Assembly (NCBI GenBank): GCA_963839745.1
Contig: CAWIWC010000010.1
Location: 1 to 64,000 of the forward strand
Origin: JAIBJN01 sp963839745
GTDB lineage: Bacteria > Actinomycetota > Thermoleophilia > Gaiellales > Gaiellaceae
DNA length: 64,000 nt
Direction of reading: 5' to 3'
A program made the translations under genes and the position numbers. The notes beneath the pieces were generated by a model, which ran no database searches, had not been told where the DNA came from, and saw nothing but the letters and a program-made list of their open reading frames with translations. The stretch's first letter is position 1. The number at the start of each line of letters is the position of its first letter. Positions 1 to 9,322 of this stretch are shown piece by piece.

Positions 1-379
1 CATGATCGTCCGCGCGGGGGTCGACGATCGGCAGATGGTCTCGGCGCTCGGGATCAACATCCAGCTCGTCTTTGCGGGCGCCTTCTTCCTCGGGGCGCTG
101 CTCGCCGGCCTGGGCGGCGTCCTCGGCGGGACGATGATCTCGGTCGACAAGGCCAACGACACCCAGTACCTGCTCATCTCGCTGATCGTGGTGATCATCG
201 GCGGCATGGGGAGCCTGGCCGGGGCGGCCATCGGGGCGCTCGCCCTCGGTCTCGTCGACTCCTTCGGCGACGTCTACCTGCCGGAGGGCTACACCAACTA
301 CTCGATCCTCCTCATCTTCGGGCTGCTCGTGCTCGTCCTCGCCGTCCGGCCGCTCGGACTCTTCGGGAGACCCGCGTGA
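1..379 (+). CDS. Branched-chain amino acid-type (HAAT) ABC transporter permease, LivH-like, 5' truncated
   Basis: This is the C-terminal part (about 125 residues) of an inner-membrane permease of the HAAT family; a full LivH-type protein has about 290 residues, so the start lies before the window. Hydrophobic helices alternate with a conserved loop, GGMGSLAGAAIG, typical of LivH and LivM permeases. The methionine at position 2 is internal, not the start. The stop codon overlaps the start of the second permease by 4 bases, as expected for a liv-type operon. The substrate cannot be read from the sequence; the genes downstream argue for a carbohydrate-derived or amide compound rather than leucine. 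Confidence 0.85.
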   Translation, partial: MIVRAGVDDRQMVSALGINIQLVFAGAFFLGALLAGLGGVLGGTMISVDKANDTQYLLISLIVVIIGGMGSLAGAAIGALALGLVDSFGDVYLPEGYTNYSILLIFGLLVLVLAVRPLGLFGRPA

Positions 380-1529
380 ACCGCTCGGCTCTGACCGTGG
401 AACGCGCCCTCTGGTGGGGGCCGGGGCTGGCACTGGTGCTGATCCTCGTCTTCGCCCCGCTGCTCTTCACCGACTTCTATCTGAGTCAGGTGATCACGAA
501 GGCGCTCTGGCTCGGGATCGCCGCGGCCAGCCTCATCTTCCTGGCCGCCTACGTCGGGATGGTGTCGCTGGGCCAGGTTGCCCTCTACGGCGTCGCCGGC
601 TTCGCGATGGCGAACCTCGTCGAGGCCGACGGCGGCTCCACGATCGCGTGGAACCCGTGGGTGGCGACCCTGGTCGGCATCCTCGTCGCGGTCGGGGTCG
701 GCCTCTTCTTCGGTGCGATCGCGAGTCGCAGCTACGGCATCTACTTCCTGATGATCACGCTCGCGGTGGCGGTCCTCACCTACTACTTCTTCGCCCAGGT
801 GACCGAGCTCTCGGGCTTCGGAGGCGTGAACAACGTCACCCGGCCCGGCATCGTCTCGAATCCCGTCACGGATCCCCAGAACCTGTTCTACATCGCGCTC
901 GGAGTCTCTGCCGCCGTCTTCGTCTTCGTCCGCTACCTGGCCCGCACGCCCTTCGGCCTCGCGCTGCAGGGCGTTCGGGACGACCCCTCCCGGATGCGCG
1001 CGCTCGGATACAACGTCCCGCTTCTGCGCATGCTCGCGTTCGGCCTCGGAGCGCTCATCGCCTCGTTCGCTGGGATTCTGTCCGTCTGGTGGAACACAGG
1101 ATCTCGCCCGGCTCGATCGACCTATCGCGCACGATCGACCTGCTCGTGATCGCAGTGATCGGCGGGCTCTACCGCCTCGAGGGAGCCTGGATCGGAGCGT
1201 TCGTCTTCGTTGCGCTGGACAACTGGACGCGAGGCCTCGACATCGTCGGCCAGCGCTTCAACACCGTGATCGGGGTGATCTTCCTCGCCATCGTCCTCCT
1301 GTCGCCCGGAGGGTTGATGGGCATCTGGCAGTCGATCACCGACTACATCGGGCGTCAGTTCTCACGCAAACCCCCCGCGCGACCCTCCGCGGGCCCGGGG
1401 AGAGGCGGCGGCCTCGAACAGTCCACAGCCTTCATGACGAAGAAGGGAGGAACGAAGCGCGCCAACCGCTCGACGGGAACCCCGGTCGGGAACCGGGCGT
1501 TCGGATTGATCCAAAAGGAGGAGAGGTAG
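376..1529 (+). CDS. HAAT ABC transporter permease, LivM-like (frameshifted)
   Basis: This is the second membrane subunit of the transporter. About 240 residues run in one frame from the GTG at 376 up to SVWWN near base 1095. The family sequence then continues in another frame as ISPGSIDLSRTIDLLVIAVIGG and onward to 1529. One missing base near 1095-1100 would restore a single protein. Because both halves are fully conserved, a sequence error is more likely than true decay. After the usual LivM end (about base 1350) there is an odd, basic tail of some 55 residues that the family normally lacks. The binding-protein gene follows after 2 bases, with its ribosome binding site AAAGGAGG inside the end of this gene. 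Confidence 0.8.
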
Positions 1530-1531
1530 GA

Positions 1532-2960
1532 ATGCGAGTTTCCACGGAAGGCGGGAGGGTCCGGCTCTGGGCCCTGCTCGCCGCGCTCGTGCTCGTTCTG
1601 GTAGGGACCGTCGCAGCCTGCGGCGGTGACGACGACGACGGGAGGGCGAGGCCACCCCGACGACCGGCACAGGCGGCGGGGAGACCGGCGGCGAGGCGAC
1701 CGGCGAGCCGATCAAGATCGGCGTCTTCTCGAACAACGAGGGTGCGTTCGCGCCCTTCGAGGGCCAGACCTTCGGCGGTGCGATGCTCCCGCTGATCAAC
1801 CGGGGCGCGACGCCCGTCAGCGGAGACCCGACCGACGGCGTCGAGAACGCAATGATCGCCGGGCACCCGATCGAGATCGTCTACGGCGGCTCGGACTCGA
1901 CCCCGGACAAGGCGGTCGAGGAGGCACGGCGGCTCGTCGAGCAGGAGGGCGTGGACATCCTCGTCGGGCCCCTGTCGGGGAGCGAGGGCATCGCCGTCGC
2001 CGAACTACTCGAAGGAGCAGCCGGGAGTCACGTTCGTGAACGGCATCTCGGGCGCGCAGGACACGACGCTCAAGGTGCGGTCTCCGAACTTCTTCCGCTT
2101 CCACAACGACGGCACCCAGTGGACGGCGGGGCTCGGCGACTACGCCTATAACGAGCTCGGCTGGCGGAACGTCGTCACGATCGGCGACGACTACGACTTC
2201 CCGTACTCGCAGATCGCCGGCTTCGTGGCCGAGTTCTGCTCGATCGGCGGGAACGTGACGCAAGCGGCTCTGGCCGCCGCTCGGCGAGGAGGACTACTCC
2301 TCGTACATCACCCAGATCCCGGAGGACGTCGACGGCTTCTTCATGGGCGTCGGCGGCACCGGAACCGTGGCCTTCGTGAAGCAGTACGAGCAGCTGCGCG
2401 GCAACCTCGCCGACAAGATCATGGGCGGCATCTTCATGACCGACCCCGTGATCCTCGAGGAGCTCGGCGATCAGGTCGTCGGAGTGGTGACGGCCGGCAT
2501 GACGTCGGGCGACTCGCAGGAGCCCGCCTACCTCGAGTACACGCAGCAGATCGAAGACGCCTATCCGGATCTCGCCGGCACGGGCTCGAGCGTGTTCTTC
2601 TACGGCTACTACACGGCCATGGAGGCAATCGCGCAGGCACTCGAGCAGGTCGACGGCGACCTCTCGGACGACCACGCGGCGTTCAACGACGCGCTGGCGA
2701 ACCTCGAGCTCGACGCCCCGCTGGGGACGATCAAGCTCGACGAGAACCGCCAGGCGATCATGGACAACTTCCTCCAGCAGATCGTCGAGGACCAGAACGG
2801 CGACGGCGTCCCCGACGTGAAGACCCTCGCGACGATCCCGGAGGTCGACCAGACGTTCGCGGGCGCTTTCAGCCCGGAGACGCCCTCGCCCGACCGGACC
2901 AACCCGGCCTGCGAGGAGGGCACGCCGCCTCCGTGGACCGAGCAGGGCGGAGGAAGCTAG
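1532..2960 (+). CDS. HAAT transporter periplasmic substrate-binding lipoprotein (three frameshifts)
   Basis: The protein starts with a lipoprotein signal (charged start, hydrophobic stretch, VAACGG lipobox) and would be a membrane-anchored extracellular binding protein of about 475 residues, normal for the LivJ-like family. It is spread over three frames. The frame changes near 1640 (after the Asp run DDDD), near 2003 (before NYSKEQPG) and near 2264 (before RLWPPLGEEDYSSY). Joining the pieces gives an uninterrupted Peripla_BP_6-type sequence with GVFSNNEGAFAPFEG, VNGISGAQDTT and FFRFHNDGTQW. Three shifts in 1.4 kb with intact residues on both sides suggest sequencing or assembly error, but a real pseudogene is not excluded. 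A strong ribosome binding site (AAAGGAGGAGAGG) precedes the ATG. Confidence 0.78.
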
Positions 2961-2977
2961 GCGAGCCGGAAAGAGCC

Positions 2978-3766
2978 GTGGCAGCCGTAGCAGCACAGCC
3001 TCAGAGCGCCGAGCCGATCGTCCGCCTCCGCGGCGTCGGCCGGCGCTTCGGGGGCGTCCACGCCGTCCACGACGTCGACCTCGACGTCCATCCCGGCGAG
3101 CGTCGTGCTCTGCTCGGGCCGAACGGCGCCGGCAAGACGACGCTCTTCAACGTCGTCTCCGGCGAGGTCCCGCCCACGAGCGGACGCGTCGAGCTGTTCG
3201 GCCGCGACGTCACGAGCATGCCGGCTCGCAAGCGGGCCAGGCTCGGGCTCACACGCACGTTCCAGACCTCACGACTCTTCCTCGGCCTGTCGGTCGAGGA
3301 CAACCTCTACCTCGCCGCACTCGGCGCACTGGGTGGACACCTCCGCCCCGTGCGCCTGCCCGGCCGCGACGCTCGCGTCCGCGAGCGGGCCCGCGAGCTC
3401 GCCGAGCGGGTCGGGCTCGAGGAGCAGCTCGCGACGCAGGTGGGCTCGCTCTCGCACGGCGAGCAGCGCCAGCTCGAAGTGGGAATGGCGCGCGCGGGCG
3501 ACCCGAAGATCATGATGCTCGACGAACCTGCGGCGGGCCTCTCCCGAGGGGAGCGTGTCCTGCTGACCGATCTCCTGCTGACGCTCGACCGTGGGATCAC
3601 ACTCATCCTCATCGAGCACGACATGGACGTCGCCCTCACGGTGGCGGAGCGGGTGACGATGATGCACGACGGCCGCGTGATCGTCGAGGGCACGCCGGCC
3701 GAGATCCGCGCCAACCAGCTCGTGCACGACCTCTACCTGGGGAGCCATCACTACGCCGATGAGTGA
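2978..3766 (+). CDS. HAAT transporter ATP-binding protein, LivG-like
   Basis: This is an ATPase subunit of 262 residues on the cytoplasmic face of the transporter. Visible motifs are Walker A GPNGAGKTT, the LSHGEQRQ signature, Walker B MMLDEP and the switch histidine in LIEHDMD. The extra AGLSRGE segment after Walker B marks the LivG branch. The GTG at 2978 is chosen because it follows the binding-protein stop by 17 bases and has a GGAAAGAG site upstream. The frame is open further upstream, but that part is the frameshifted binding protein. The stop overlaps the next ATPase gene by 8 bases. Confidence 0.88.
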   Translation: MAAVAAQPQSAEPIVRLRGVGRRFGGVHAVHDVDLDVHPGERRALLGPNGAGKTTLFNVVSGEVPPTSGRVELFGRDVTSMPARKRARLGLTRTFQTSRLFLGLSVEDNLYLAALGALGGHLRPVRLPGRDARVRERARELAERVGLEEQLATQVGSLSHGEQRQLEVGMARAGDPKIMMLDEPAAGLSRGERVLLTDLLLTLDRGITLILIEHDMDVALTVAERVTMMHDGRVIVEGTPAEIRANQLVHDLYLGSHHYADE

Positions 3767-4484
3767 CCCCGTCTTCATCCTGGACAAGGTCAACGCCTAC
3801 TACGGGCGTGCACGCGTCCTGCACGACGTCAGCTTCGAGTTCGGTCGCGAGCCGGTCGCTCTCATCGGCCGCAACGGCATGGGGAAGACGACGCTCTGCC
3901 TCGCCATCATGGGCCTCATGGCCCGCGCGGACGGCTCCGTCCGCTTCGAAGGGCAGGAGCTCATGGGCCGGGCGCCCTACAAGATCTCCGGCGCGGGGAT
4001 CGGCTACGTGCCCCAGGGTCGGAGACTGTTCCCCTCGCTCTCGACGGAGGAGCACCTCGACATGCTCGGCGCCGGACGTGGCGGCCGCTGGAACAAGGCG
4101 GCGATCTGGGAGCTGTTCCCACGCCTCGCCGAGCGTCGCAAGATCGGCGCCGCCCAGCTCTCGGGCGGGGAGCAGCAGATGCTCGCCATCGCGCGCGCGC
4201 TTCTCGGCAATCCCAAGCTTCTGATCATGGACGAGCCCTCCGAGGGCTTGGCGCCGGCGATCGTCGAGAACCTGGTCGGCACCTGCCAGGGTCTCGTCCA
4301 GGAGGGGGTCGGGCTTCTCCTGGTCGAGCAGAACCTCGGCGTCGCCACCTCGCTCGCCGAGCGTCAGCTGATCATGGTCGCCGGTGAGATCGCGACAGAG
4401 ATGAGCGCCAAGGCGCTCCTCGACGACCCGGATGCGCAGCAGCGCTACCTCGGCGTCTCCCGCGTCGAGGGAGCGGCCGCGTAG
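3759..4484 (+). CDS. HAAT transporter ATP-binding protein, LivF-like
   Basis: This second ATPase has 241 residues, the normal LivF length. It has Walker A GRNGMGKTT, the Q-loop GYVPQGRRLFPSL, the signature LSGGEQQM, Walker B LLIMDEP with SEGLAPAIVE, and the switch region LVEQNL. It overlaps the LivG-like gene by 8 bases and completes a five-component HAAT importer. The next gene, for a Tm-1-like protein, begins 3 bases after the stop, so transporter and catabolic genes appear to be one transcript. Confidence 0.9.
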   Translation: MSDPVFILDKVNAYYGRARVLHDVSFEFGREPVALIGRNGMGKTTLCLAIMGLMARADGSVRFEGQELMGRAPYKISGAGIGYVPQGRRLFPSLSTEEHLDMLGAGRGGRWNKAAIWELFPRLAERRKIGAAQLSGGEQQMLAIARALLGNPKLLIMDEPSEGLAPAIVENLVGTCQGLVQEGVGLLLVEQNLGVATSLAERQLIMVAGEIATEMSAKALLDDPDAQQRYLGVSRVEGAAA

Positions 4485-4487
4485 TTC

Positions 4488-5720
4488 ATGGCCACTGTCG
4501 TCCTGCTCGGCACGCTGGACACGAAGGGGGACGAGTACGCCTACCTCCGCTCGCTCCTGAGCGGGCACGGGGTCGAGACGATCCTGATCGACGCCGGAGT
4601 GCTCGGCGAGCCTCGCGCGGTCGCGGACGTGACGCGTGAGGAGGTGGCGCAGGCGGCGGGAACAGACGTCCGCGCACTCGTCGACGCGGGCGACCGCGGG
4701 GCCGCCGTGGAGACCATGGCGCGTGGCGCCGCGAGGATCGTGATTGAGCTTCACGGCGCAGGTCGCCTCGACGGCATCCTCGCCCTCGGGGGGTCGGGTG
4801 GAACGGCGGTCGCCACCGAGGCGATGAGAGCGCTCCCGGTCGGCGTCCCCAAGCTGATGGTCTCGACGATGGCGTCCGGCGACACGCGCCCCTACGTGGG
4901 CGCGACGGACGTGACGATGACGTACTCCGTCGTCGACATCTCCGGGATCAACGCCGTCTCGGCCCGCATCCTGGCCAATGCGGCGGCTGCGATGGCGGGC
5001 ATGGCGACTGCGGACCCACCCACAGTTGAGGGCGGGAAGCCGCTCGTCGGGGCCACGATGTTCGGCGTCACAACCCCTTGCGTGACCGCGGCGCGCGAGC
5101 GCCTCGAGGAGCTCGGCTATGAGGTGCTCGTCTTCCACGCGACCGGGACAGGGGGACAGTCGATGGAGGCGCTCATGCGGAGCGGCTTCATCACCGCGTC
5201 GCTCGACGCCACCACCACCGAGCTGGCCGACGACCTCGTCGGCGGCGTTCTCTCCGCCGGCCCGGACCGGCTCGAGGCCGCCGGCGAGCTCGGGATCCCG
5301 CAGGTGGTCTCGCTCGGGGCGCTCGACATGGTCAACTTCGGCCCCGTGGAAACGGTGCCTGTCGAGTTCCGGGACCGGCTCCTTTACAAGCACAACCCGA
5401 CGGTCACGCTCATGCGGACGACCGCTGAGGAATCCGCCGAGCTGGGACGCCGCATCGGGCGCAAGCTCTCGTCTGCGACCGGACCAGTGACGCTCTTCAT
5501 CCCGCTTCGCGGGGTGTCGCTTATCGACGTGGAGGGACAAGTCTTCTTCGACCCGGAAGCCGACCGGGCGCTCTTCGACGCACTTCGCGACACGCTCGAC
5601 CCCGGCGTGGACGTGCGCGAGCTCGACACCGACGTCAACGATCCGGCCTTCGCGCATGCCATGGTCGACACCCTCCACCAGCACTACCAGGCCTGGACCG
5701 CCGGCGAGGTGCGCGCATGA
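4488..5720 (+). CDS. Tm-1-like ATP-binding domain protein (UPF0261), copy 1
   Basis: The protein has 410 residues and the UPF0261 layout: an N-terminal Rossmann-like part with LGTLDTKGDE and a glycine-rich GGSGGTAVATEAM loop (residues about 104-116), then a second alpha/beta half with FGVTTPC and FHATGTGG. It matches the N-terminal region of the tomato virus-resistance protein Tm-1. The plant protein carries a C-terminal TIM barrel that is encoded here by the next gene. The biochemical role of the bacterial family is not established. It sits between a solute importer and catabolic enzymes and overlaps the TIM-barrel gene by 4 bases, so a metabolic role acting with that partner is inferred. 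Confidence 0.82.
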   Translation: MATVVLLGTLDTKGDEYAYLRSLLSGHGVETILIDAGVLGEPRAVADVTREEVAQAAGTDVRALVDAGDRGAAVETMARGAARIVIELHGAGRLDGILALGGSGGTAVATEAMRALPVGVPKLMVSTMASGDTRPYVGATDVTMTYSVVDISGINAVSARILANAAAAMAGMATADPPTVEGGKPLVGATMFGVTTPCVTAARERLEELGYEVLVFHATGTGGQSMEALMRSGFITASLDATTTELADDLVGGVLSAGPDRLEAAGELGIPQVVSLGALDMVNFGPVETVPVEFRDRLLYKHNPTVTLMRTTAEESAELGRRIGRKLSSATGPVTLFIPLRGVSLIDVEGQVFFDPEADRALFDALRDTLDPGVDVRELDTDVNDPAFAHAMVDTLHQHYQAWTAGEVRA

Positions 5721-6562
5721 AGCGGGAGGAAGCGCTGGCGCGCCTGCGGGCGCAGGTGGAGGACGGCCGGCCGATCATCGGCGCCGGCGCCGGGACCGGG
5801 CTCTCGGCGAAGTGCGCGGAGGCCGGCGGCGCCGATCTCGTCATCGTCTACAACTCGGGGCGGTATCGGATGGCGGGCCGCGGATCGCTGGCCGGCCTGC
5901 TCCCCTACGGCGACGCGAACGCGATCGTCATGGAGATGGCGGGCGAAGTGCTGCCGGTCGTGGAGTCGACGCCTGTCCTCGCCGGCGTGTGCGGCACGGA
6001 TCCCTTCCGGCTCATGCCCGTCTTCCTCCGGCAGGTGCAGGAGGCCGGCTTCACGGGCGTCCAGAACTTCCCCACCGTCGGCCTCATCGACGGGACCTTC
6101 CGCCAGAACCTCGAGGAGACGGGCATGAGCTACGCGCTCGAGGTGGAGATGATTCGCGCCGCGCGGGAGCTCGGCCTGCTCACGTGCCCCTACGTCTTCA
6201 CCCCGGAGGATGCCCGGGCGATGGCAGAAGCGGGCGCCGACGTGCTCGTGCCCCACATGGGGCTGACGACGGGCGGGTCGATCGGCGCCGAGACCGCCAG
6301 GACGCTCGACGAGTCGGTCGAGCTCATTCAGGCGATGCACGACGCTGCCGTTGAGGTCGCGCCCGAGGTTCTCGTCCTCTGCCACGGCGGCCCCATCTCG
6401 GAGCCGGACGACGCGGCCTACGTGCTCGAGCGCACGAAGGGGGTCGTCGGCTTCTTCGGGGCCTCGAGCATGGAACGGCTCCCGACCGAAATCGCGCTGA
6501 CGGAGACGGTGAAGCGCTTCAAGGCGATCCCCGCCCGCAGGCGGGAAGGAGAACACGTATGA
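5717..6562 (+). CDS. Phosphoenolpyruvate hydrolase family TIM-barrel protein
   Basis: The protein has 281 residues and matches the PEP_hydrolase family, related to the phosphoenolpyruvate mutase/isocitrate lyase fold and to the C-terminal domain of plant Tm-1. Visible family segments are IGAGAGTGLSAKCAE at the N terminus, VYNSGRYRMAGRGSLAGLLPYGDAN, and GFTGVQNFPTVGLIDG. The ATG overlaps the UPF0261 stop (ATGA) and the stop overlaps the cupin start, so translation is probably coupled. In the UPF0261/TIM-barrel pair the two parts are fused in plants and separate here. The substrate is not known; a carbon-carbon lyase or hydrolase acting on a phosphorylated or oxidised C3-C4 compound is a guess. 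Confidence 0.8.
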   Translation: MKREEALARLRAQVEDGRPIIGAGAGTGLSAKCAEAGGADLVIVYNSGRYRMAGRGSLAGLLPYGDANAIVMEMAGEVLPVVESTPVLAGVCGTDPFRLMPVFLRQVQEAGFTGVQNFPTVGLIDGTFRQNLEETGMSYALEVEMIRAARELGLLTCPYVFTPEDARAMAEAGADVLVPHMGLTTGGSIGAETARTLDESVELIQAMHDAAVEVAPEVLVLCHGGPISEPDDAAYVLERTKGVVGFFGASSMERLPTEIALTETVKRFKAIPARRREGEHV

Positions 6563-6963
6563 ACGGGAGGTTCGTCCACGAGACCGACATCGAGCGCGAG
6601 CAGCTCGACTGGGGTGGCCTCGGGTGGATCAGCCGGCCACCGTCCACCGGTGCGCGACAGCTCACGGTGCTCGACGTCTCGCTGGAGCCGGGCCACGGCC
6701 ACGACTTCCATACGCACCCCGAGCAGGAAGAGGTGATCGTCGTCCAGGCGGGTGAGATCGAGCAGTGGCTCGAGGGTGAGCAGACCGTCCTCGGGCCCGG
6801 CGAAGCCGTCTTCATCGGGATGGGCACCGTCCACGCCTCGTTCAACACGGGGCAGGAGACCGCGCGGTTGACGGTCGCTCTCGGTCCGTGCGCCGGTGAA
6901 GGAGGTTACGAGCTCGTGGACGTCTCCGGCGAGGAGCCCTGGAGGTCCCTGCGGTCGTCATGA
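6559..6963 (+). CDS. Small single-domain cupin
   Basis: The protein has 134 residues and one double-stranded beta-helix cupin domain. Motif 1 is seen as HDFHTHPEQEEVIVVQAGEIEQ (metal ligands His-His-Glu), motif 2 as PGEAVFIGMGTVHASFN with the last histidine. It starts 4 bases inside the preceding gene and ends 4 bases inside the next one. In sugar catabolic loci such cupins act as isomerases, lactonase-like enzymes or ligand sensors; which applies here cannot be told. Confidence 0.75.
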   Translation: MNGRFVHETDIEREQLDWGGLGWISRPPSTGARQLTVLDVSLEPGHGHDFHTHPEQEEVIVVQAGEIEQWLEGEQTVLGPGEAVFIGMGTVHASFNTGQETARLTVALGPCAGEGGYELVDVSGEEPWRSLRSS

Positions 6964-8384
6964 GCGTCGGAACGCCCAGAAGCGAGACGTTCGTGCGCGA
7001 CCTCCGTGGTCTCGTAGGAGACGACGCGGTCATCGCCGACGCGGACGGCCTCGAGCGCTACGCCGCCGACACCTACTGGAAGGCGCTTGCGGCGCAGGCG
7101 AGCGGGAGCCCGCTCGGTCTTCCGGACGTCGCCGTCCTGCCGGCCGACGAAGCCGGCGTCGCTGCAGTGCTCCGCTTCGCCAACGAGCGAGGTCTCCCCG
7201 TTGTCCCCCGCGGCGGCGGCTCGGGAAGCCAGGGAGGAGCGGTTCCGGTCGAGGGCGGCATCCTCCTCGACCTCACTCGCCTCGACCGCATCGTCGAGGT
7301 GGACGAGGAATCGCTGACGGTGACGGCAGAGGCGGGCGTCAACGGCGAGGTACTCGAGCGCGCATTGAACGAGCGAGGGCTCATGCTCCCGCACTACCCG
7401 GCTTCGGTCGATCTGGCGACGGTCGGCGGCTACGTCGCCGCCCGCGGCTCCGGGGTGCTCTCGACGCGCTACGGCAAGATCGAGGATCTCGTCCTCTCGC
7501 TCCGCATCGCCCTCGCGGACGGGACGGTGATCGAAACCGTTGGCGTCCCCAGGCACGCAGTGGGGCCCGAGCTGACGCAGCTCTTCATCGGCTCCGAGGG
7601 CACGCTCGGCGTCGTCACCCGCGCGAGCCTCCAGCTCGCGCCCCTCCCGGCGGCGCGCCGCTTCGAGGCGGTCTCGTTCGGATCGGTGCCCGAGGGGATC
7701 GCCACGGTGCGCTCCATCATCGCCCGCGGCCTGCGCCCATCCGTCGTGCGCATGTACGACGAGGTGGCCACCCGCACGTCGCTCGGGCCCGTCGTCGAAC
7801 AGGAGCTGGAGGGTGTCTGCACGGTCTTCTGCTTCGAGGGCGAGCCCGCCGTTGCGGACGCGGAGGCGGAGACGCTGCTCGCGCTCGCCCGCGAGCGCGG
7901 AGCCGTCGTCCTCGACGGCAAGCTCGGCGAGACGTGGTGGAAGCGCCGCTACGAGTTCTACAAGCCGCCGCACCATCCACAGCTCCCAGCCATCTGGGGG
8001 ACGATCGAGGCGGTCGCTCCGTACGCCCGCATCTACGACGTCTACCGGGCGGTGAAAGAGGCGGTCGAGGCGCCGTACGCCGAGCACGGGCTCGCGCTCA
8101 AGGTCCACTTCAGCCACTGGTACCCGTGGGGGACGATGATGTACGGCCGCTTCATCGTCCCGGACGGCGGGCCCGAGGCCATCGACCTACACGACCGGAT
8201 CTGGGCGGACGCCGTGCAGGCGATGCTCGGCGCCGGCGGCGTCATGAACGACCACCATGGCGTCGGGCTCAAGCTGGCGCCGTACATGCGAGCCCAGCAC
8301 GGGCCCGCGCTCGACGTTCTGCGCCGGATCAAGGAGGTGCTCGACCCGAACCGGATCATGAACCCGGGCAAGCTCGATCTGTAA
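6960..8384 (+). CDS. FAD-linked oxidase (GlcD / alkyl-DHAP synthase type)
   Basis: This is a flavoenzyme of 474 residues. The N-terminal half is an FAD_binding_4 (PCMH-type) domain with PRGGGSGSQGG and GGYVAARGSG; the end of that domain has IGSEGTLGVVT. The C-terminal half is an FAD-oxidase C domain with NDHHGVGLKLAPYM and the closing LDPNRIMNPGKL. These features fit enzymes that oxidise 2-hydroxy acids (D-lactate, glycolate) or the alkyldihydroxyacetone-phosphate synthase branch; the double histidine followed by GVG resembles the latter. Gene order suggests it oxidises an intermediate of the locus. It overlaps the cupin gene by 4 bases and is followed by a 27-base gap with a ribosome binding site for the next gene. 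Confidence 0.82.
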   Translation: MSVGTPRSETFVRDLRGLVGDDAVIADADGLERYAADTYWKALAAQASGSPLGLPDVAVLPADEAGVAAVLRFANERGLPVVPRGGGSGSQGGAVPVEGGILLDLTRLDRIVEVDEESLTVTAEAGVNGEVLERALNERGLMLPHYPASVDLATVGGYVAARGSGVLSTRYGKIEDLVLSLRIALADGTVIETVGVPRHAVGPELTQLFIGSEGTLGVVTRASLQLAPLPAARRFEAVSFGSVPEGIATVRSIIARGLRPSVVRMYDEVATRTSLGPVVEQELEGVCTVFCFEGEPAVADAEAETLLALARERGAVVLDGKLGETWWKRRYEFYKPPHHPQLPAIWGTIEAVAPYARIYDVYRAVKEAVEAPYAEHGLALKVHFSHWYPWGTMMYGRFIVPDGGPEAIDLHDRIWADAVQAMLGAGGVMNDHHGVGLKLAPYMRAQHGPALDVLRRIKEVLDPNRIMNPGKLDL

Positions 8385-8411
8385 CGCAGTCGGCAACGCG
8401 AGGAGGACCGA

Positions 8412-9314
8412 ATGGCACTGAAGGTGGCGATGCACAACTGGATGCGGCCCGAGCCGATCGAGACGACGATCCGACGGCTGGCTCGTTCCGGCTACGACGG
8501 AATCGAGATCTCCGGCGAGCCGGCGCTATACGACCCGAAGCAGGTGCGCTCCCTGCTCGACGAGCACGGCCTCGAGTGCTGGGGCTCCGTGACGCTCATG
8601 GTCGGCGGACGCGACCTGCTGCACGAGGACAAGTACGTGCGCATCGGCAGCGTCCAGTACGTCAAGGACACGATCGACCTGATCAAGGCGCTCGGCGGCT
8701 CGATCCTGACCGTCGTCCCGTCGACCGTCGGCAAGGTCACGCCCATGTCCACTCCCGAGGAGGAGTGGAAGTGGGCGGTCGAGAGCCTGAAGGAGTGCCA
8801 GGCGCACGCCGAGAGCAGCGGAGTCCGGCTCGCGCTCGAGCCGCTGAACCGCTTCGAGACCTACTTCCTGAACCGCTGCGACCAGGCGCTCGCGCTGGCG
8901 GAGGACGTCGGAGGCGACTGCGGTGTCTGCCTCGACATCTTCCACATGAATATCGAGGAGGCCGACTGGCCGTCCGCCATCAGGGCCGCCGGTGACAAGC
9001 TCGTCGACTTCCACGTGGCCGACAACAACCGCATGCCCCCCGGCCAGGGCGCGATCGACTGGGAGCTGATCCTGCGCACGCTCGACGAGGTCGGCTACGA
9101 GGGCTACGTCACCGTCGAGTTCGTGGCCACGGTCGATCGCAGCCGAATCTCCGAGCGCACCGAGATCGGTGACGCGTCCGAGGCCGACGCGAGCGTGGGA
9201 CTCGAGCAGTTCCTGCGCGACCACGGCACGGGCGCCGTTCCCGAGGAGCTGTACGACCGGTACGTGCAGGAGTCGATCGACTGCCTGCGCCAGAGCGCGG
9301 CAGCACCCGCGTAG
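8412..9314 (+). CDS. Sugar phosphate isomerase/epimerase, D-psicose 3-epimerase-like
   Basis: This is a TIM barrel of 300 residues of the AP endonuclease 2 / xylose-isomerase-like family. Catalytic-type segments are visible: ALEPLNRFETY (metal-binding Glu), CLDIFHMNIEE (Asp and His), DFHVADNNRMPPGQGAIDW, and a final VTVEF with Glu. This spacing resembles ketose 3-epimerases (tagatose/psicose/erythrulose type). It probably converts a free keto-sugar in the cytoplasm. The ATG follows GAGGAGGACCGA, a good ribosome binding site. An insertion near residues 240-265 (ERTEIGDASEADAS) is unusual. Confidence 0.8.
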   Translation: MALKVAMHNWMRPEPIETTIRRLARSGYDGIEISGEPALYDPKQVRSLLDEHGLECWGSVTLMVGGRDLLHEDKYVRIGSVQYVKDTIDLIKALGGSILTVVPSTVGKVTPMSTPEEEWKWAVESLKECQAHAESSGVRLALEPLNRFETYFLNRCDQALALAEDVGGDCGVCLDIFHMNIEEADWPSAIRAAGDKLVDFHVADNNRMPPGQGAIDWELILRTLDEVGYEGYVTVEFVATVDRSRISERTEIGDASEADASVGLEQFLRDHGTGAVPEELYDRYVQESIDCLRQSAAAPA

Positions 9315-9322
9315 GAGGTCCG

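Noticed and set aside
2036..3766. A 576-codon frame joining binding protein and LivG ATPase
   Set aside because: The join comes from a frameshift in the binding-protein gene; the ATPase has its own start at 2978.
3636..5684. Long minus-strand open frame of 682 codons
   Set aside because: It is antisense to the LivF-like and UPF0261 genes, rich in Arg/Asp/Glu/His without domain motifs, as expected for the reverse strand of GC-rich genes.
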